The notes under the pieces are model-generated. The model was not told the DNA's origin. It saw only the letters and a program-made list of their open reading frames with translations, and did not search any database. Made by a program: the position numbers and the translations under genes. This document shows positions 6,141 through 7,575 of a stretch of 7,575 bases of DNA, piece after piece. Numbering within the stretch: position 1 is the stretch's first letter; every line of letters begins with the position of its first letter. The stretch comes from an uncultured Pseudodesulfovibrio sp. (GTDB lineage Bacteria; Desulfobacterota; Desulfovibrionia; Desulfovibrionales; Desulfovibrionaceae), in the NCBI GenBank assembly GCA_947259235.1, contig CAMYLL010000117.1, positions 1 through 7,575 on the forward strand, given 5' to 3'.

Positions 6141-6155
6141 TGGTGAATATGGTGT

Positions 6156-7514
6156 TTACAGGCCCGTGTCGCCGGGGTTGACGATGGTATTCCATTGGTC
6201 GAAGAAGCCCGGGAATGATTTGCCTACACAGCCCGGGTTGTCAAGGACCACGTCCACTCCGGCCAGGGAGAAGAGGGACATGGACATGGCCATGCGGTGG
6301 TCGCCATAGGTGGTGAAGTGCACGGTCTGCCCCTTGGGCAGCCTGCCGGGACGGATGATCAGCGATTCGTCGGTGATGTCCGTACGGCAGCCGGTGCGGG
6401 CCACTTCCACGGCGCATGCTTCGAGCCGGTCCGTCTCCTTGAGCCGCAGGTGGGCGACGTTGGTGATGGTGGTCTTGGTGGCGGCAAATGCGGCCGCGGC
6501 GGCCACTGTGGGTACGAGGTCCGGGCAGCGGCCCATGTCGATCTCGATGCCGCGCAGGGGGCTGGGTTCGATGAGGATGCCGTCGAAGGTGACCTTGATG
6601 GACGCGCCCATCTGGCTGAGGATGTCCATTATGGCGCGGTCGCCCTGGAGGGAGTCCGCCGCCAGGCCCTTGAGCAGCACGGGGCGGTCGCCCACGGCTC
6701 CGGCCGCCATGAAGTAGCTGGCGTTGGACCAGTCGCCTTCCACGCGGTAGTGGGCCGGCTCGTAGCCGGTTGGCTTGACGACGAACCGTATCTTGCCGGG
6801 GCTCACGGCCTTGACCGAGCGCCAGGGCACGGCGTGCCATGCGTTGTCCCTGAGGACCTCCACCTCGAACCCGGCCTTGAAATCTTCCATGATCCGCAGG
6901 GTCAGGGCCACATAGGGCCAGGACACGGCTTTTTTGCCCGCCACGGTGATGGTTGTCTCGTGGTCGGCCATGGGCGCGCCCAGGAGCAGGCCGGAGAGAT
7001 ACTGGCTGCTTTCCTCAAGGGTTATCTCCACCTTTTTCTTGGCGAACCCCTTGGTGGTCATGACAAAGGGCAGGAATCCCTTTTCGCCCTCGAAGGAGAA
7101 TTTTGCCCCGAGCTTTTCCAGGGCGCTGACCAGCTCGGCCATGGGGCGTTCGTGCAGCCGGGGTGCTCCGTGAACGCGGAAGGTTCCGCGCCCGGCGGCG
7201 GCCACGGCGGTCATCAGGCGGCAGGTGGTGCCGGATTCGTGCATGAAGAGGTCGGCCGGGGCTTCGTCCTTGTGCTTGCCGTCGGCGTTGCCGCCGCAGG
7301 GGCCGTTCTCCATGCCGGTGACCACCAGCATGCCGTCGCGCTCCTCGATTTTTGCGCCGCATGCCGTGAGGCATCCCCGGGTGCGGGTGATGTCGTCGCT
7401 GTCCAGGGCGCTGCTGATCTCGGACACGCCGTGGGCCAGGCTGGCGGCGATGAGCGTGCGGTGCGACAGCGATTTGGACGGCGGCGCGGTGATGATGATC
7501 GGTCGGTCGGTCAT
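6156..7514 (-). CDS. aroA: 3-phosphoshikimate 1-carboxyvinyltransferase (EPSP synthase)
   Basis: Transfers the enolpyruvyl group of PEP to shikimate-3-phosphate, the penultimate step to chorismate. The product is 452 residues (E. coli 427). Seen: PPSKSLSHR (11-19) with Lys14, Ser15 and Arg19, HESGTTCRLM (92-101), the PEP-loop equivalent keeping the Gly, PRLHERPM (118-125), SSQYLSG (169-175), EGDWSNASYF (259-268), PDLVPTVAAA (331-340) with catalytic Asp332, LRLKETDRL (356-364), YGDHRMAM (403-410) and CVGKSFPGFFDQW near the end. I chose the ATG at 7514 because AGAGGAG lies 5 bases upstream and the catalytic motif follows at once. An in-frame ATG at 7565 would add 17 unrelated residues and lie within pheA. 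The ATG overlaps the pheA TGA. A hydrophilic Gly-rich stretch (about 70-87) is slightly longer than in E. coli. Confidence 0.97.
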   Translation of the reverse strand: MTDRPIIITAPPSKSLSHRTLIAASLAHGVSEISSALDSDDITRTRGCLTACGAKIEERDGMLVVTGMENGPCGGNADGKHKDEAPADLFMHESGTTCRLMTAVAAAGRGTFRVHGAPRLHERPMAELVSALEKLGAKFSFEGEKGFLPFVMTTKGFAKKKVEITLEESSQYLSGLLLGAPMADHETTITVAGKKAVSWPYVALTLRIMEDFKAGFEVEVLRDNAWHAVPWRSVKAVSPGKIRFVVKPTGYEPAHYRVEGDWSNASYFMAAGAVGDRPVLLKGLAADSLQGDRAIMDILSQMGASIKVTFDGILIEPSPLRGIEIDMGRCPDLVPTVAAAAAFAATKTTITNVAHLRLKETDRLEACAVEVARTGCRTDITDESLIIRPGRLPKGQTVHFTTYGDHRMAMSMSLFSLAGVDVVLDNPGCVGKSFPGFFDQWNTIVNPGDTGL

Positions 7515-7575
7515 GGTCTCTCCTCTTGGGTGGGATACGTGCCCAGCACTCTTAAGGTGTGGCACTGCTGGCGGA
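7511..7575 (-). CDS. pheA: C-terminal end of prephenate dehydratase (P-protein), partial
   Basis: Only the last 20 codons and the stop are in the window. They read RQQCHTLRVLGTYPTQEERP and end in a TGA that overlaps the aroA ATG (ATGA). The CHTLRVLGTYP string matches the end of the ACT regulatory domain of prephenate dehydratases, which typically finish with a ...LRVLGSYP or KVLGCYP motif. The enzyme makes phenylpyruvate from prephenate and is usually feedback-inhibited by Phe through this ACT domain. Its place beside aroA and tyrA agrees with the Desulfovibrio cluster as I remember it. Whether a chorismate mutase domain is fused at the N-terminus cannot be seen here. The assignment rests on a short tail plus context. 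Confidence 0.75.
   Translation of the reverse strand, partial: RQQCHTLRVLGTYPTQEERP
7520..7526 (-). promoter_or_regulatory. Ribosome binding site of aroA
   Basis: AGAGGAG on the minus strand, 5 bases before the ATG at 7514, inside the last codons of pheA. It decides the aroA start against the longer frame opening at 7565, which has no visible Shine-Dalgarno within the window. Confidence 0.8.

Noticed and set aside
7515..7565. Longer aroA start at 7565 adding 17 residues
   Set aside because: The added residues match no EPSP synthase N-terminus and overlap pheA deeply. The ATG at 7514 has a good Shine-Dalgarno and sits just before the catalytic motif.
1..7575. tRNA, rRNA, CRISPR array, insertion sequence, phage or defence genes
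   Set aside because: None seen on either strand. The window is filled by core biosynthetic genes with uniform composition and no sign of horizontal transfer.

Overview
The window is a GC-rich piece of a bacterial aromatic amino acid supraoperon. Every gene is on the minus strand, so it reads from right to left: pheA (last 20 codons only), aroA, tyrA, trpE, trpG, trpD, trpC, trpF, trpB (first 245 codons; the gene leaves the window at base 1). From memory, this order (pheA-aroA-tyrA-trpEGDCFB(A), with trpG separate from trpD and trpC separate from trpF) matches the aromatic cluster of Desulfovibrio and relatives. High GC and the protein sequences agree, so I infer a member of Desulfovibrionales. 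The genus is not determined.

Layout: 7575-7511 is the end of a prephenate dehydratase gene, whose TGA overlaps the aroA ATG. aroA (EPSP synthase, makes the chorismate precursor) and tyrA (prephenate dehydrogenase, tyrosine branch) follow 15 bases apart. Next comes a 217-base gap (5369-5153), the only sizeable noncoding stretch. Then trpE to trpB are packed with overlaps or gaps of 2-4 bases: trpE/trpG overlap by 20 bases, trpD/trpC by 11, trpC/trpF share one base. Together the genes carry carbon from shikimate-3-phosphate to chorismate and then down the Phe, Tyr and Trp branches. All six trp genes seen look intact and have their catalytic residues. trpA is expected just beyond base 1.

The most interesting signal is at the tyrA-trpE junction. 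TyrA ends in three consecutive Trp codons, five more codons and a stop. The stop codon is fused to a 13-base segment that can pair with the 5' arm of a strong intrinsic terminator (12-bp perfect stem, seven T) about 35 bases downstream. The geometry is that of a ribosome-mediated trp attenuator, but no separate leader peptide exists: the C-terminus of the TyrA enzyme appears to do that job. A ribosome slowed at the Trp codons would leave the antiterminator free; a ribosome reaching the tyrA stop would cover it and let the terminator form. Tryptophan supply would thus gate trpEGDCFB(A) while leaving the upstream pheA-aroA-tyrA genes expressed. This is inferred from sequence alone; conservation and folding tests would decide it.
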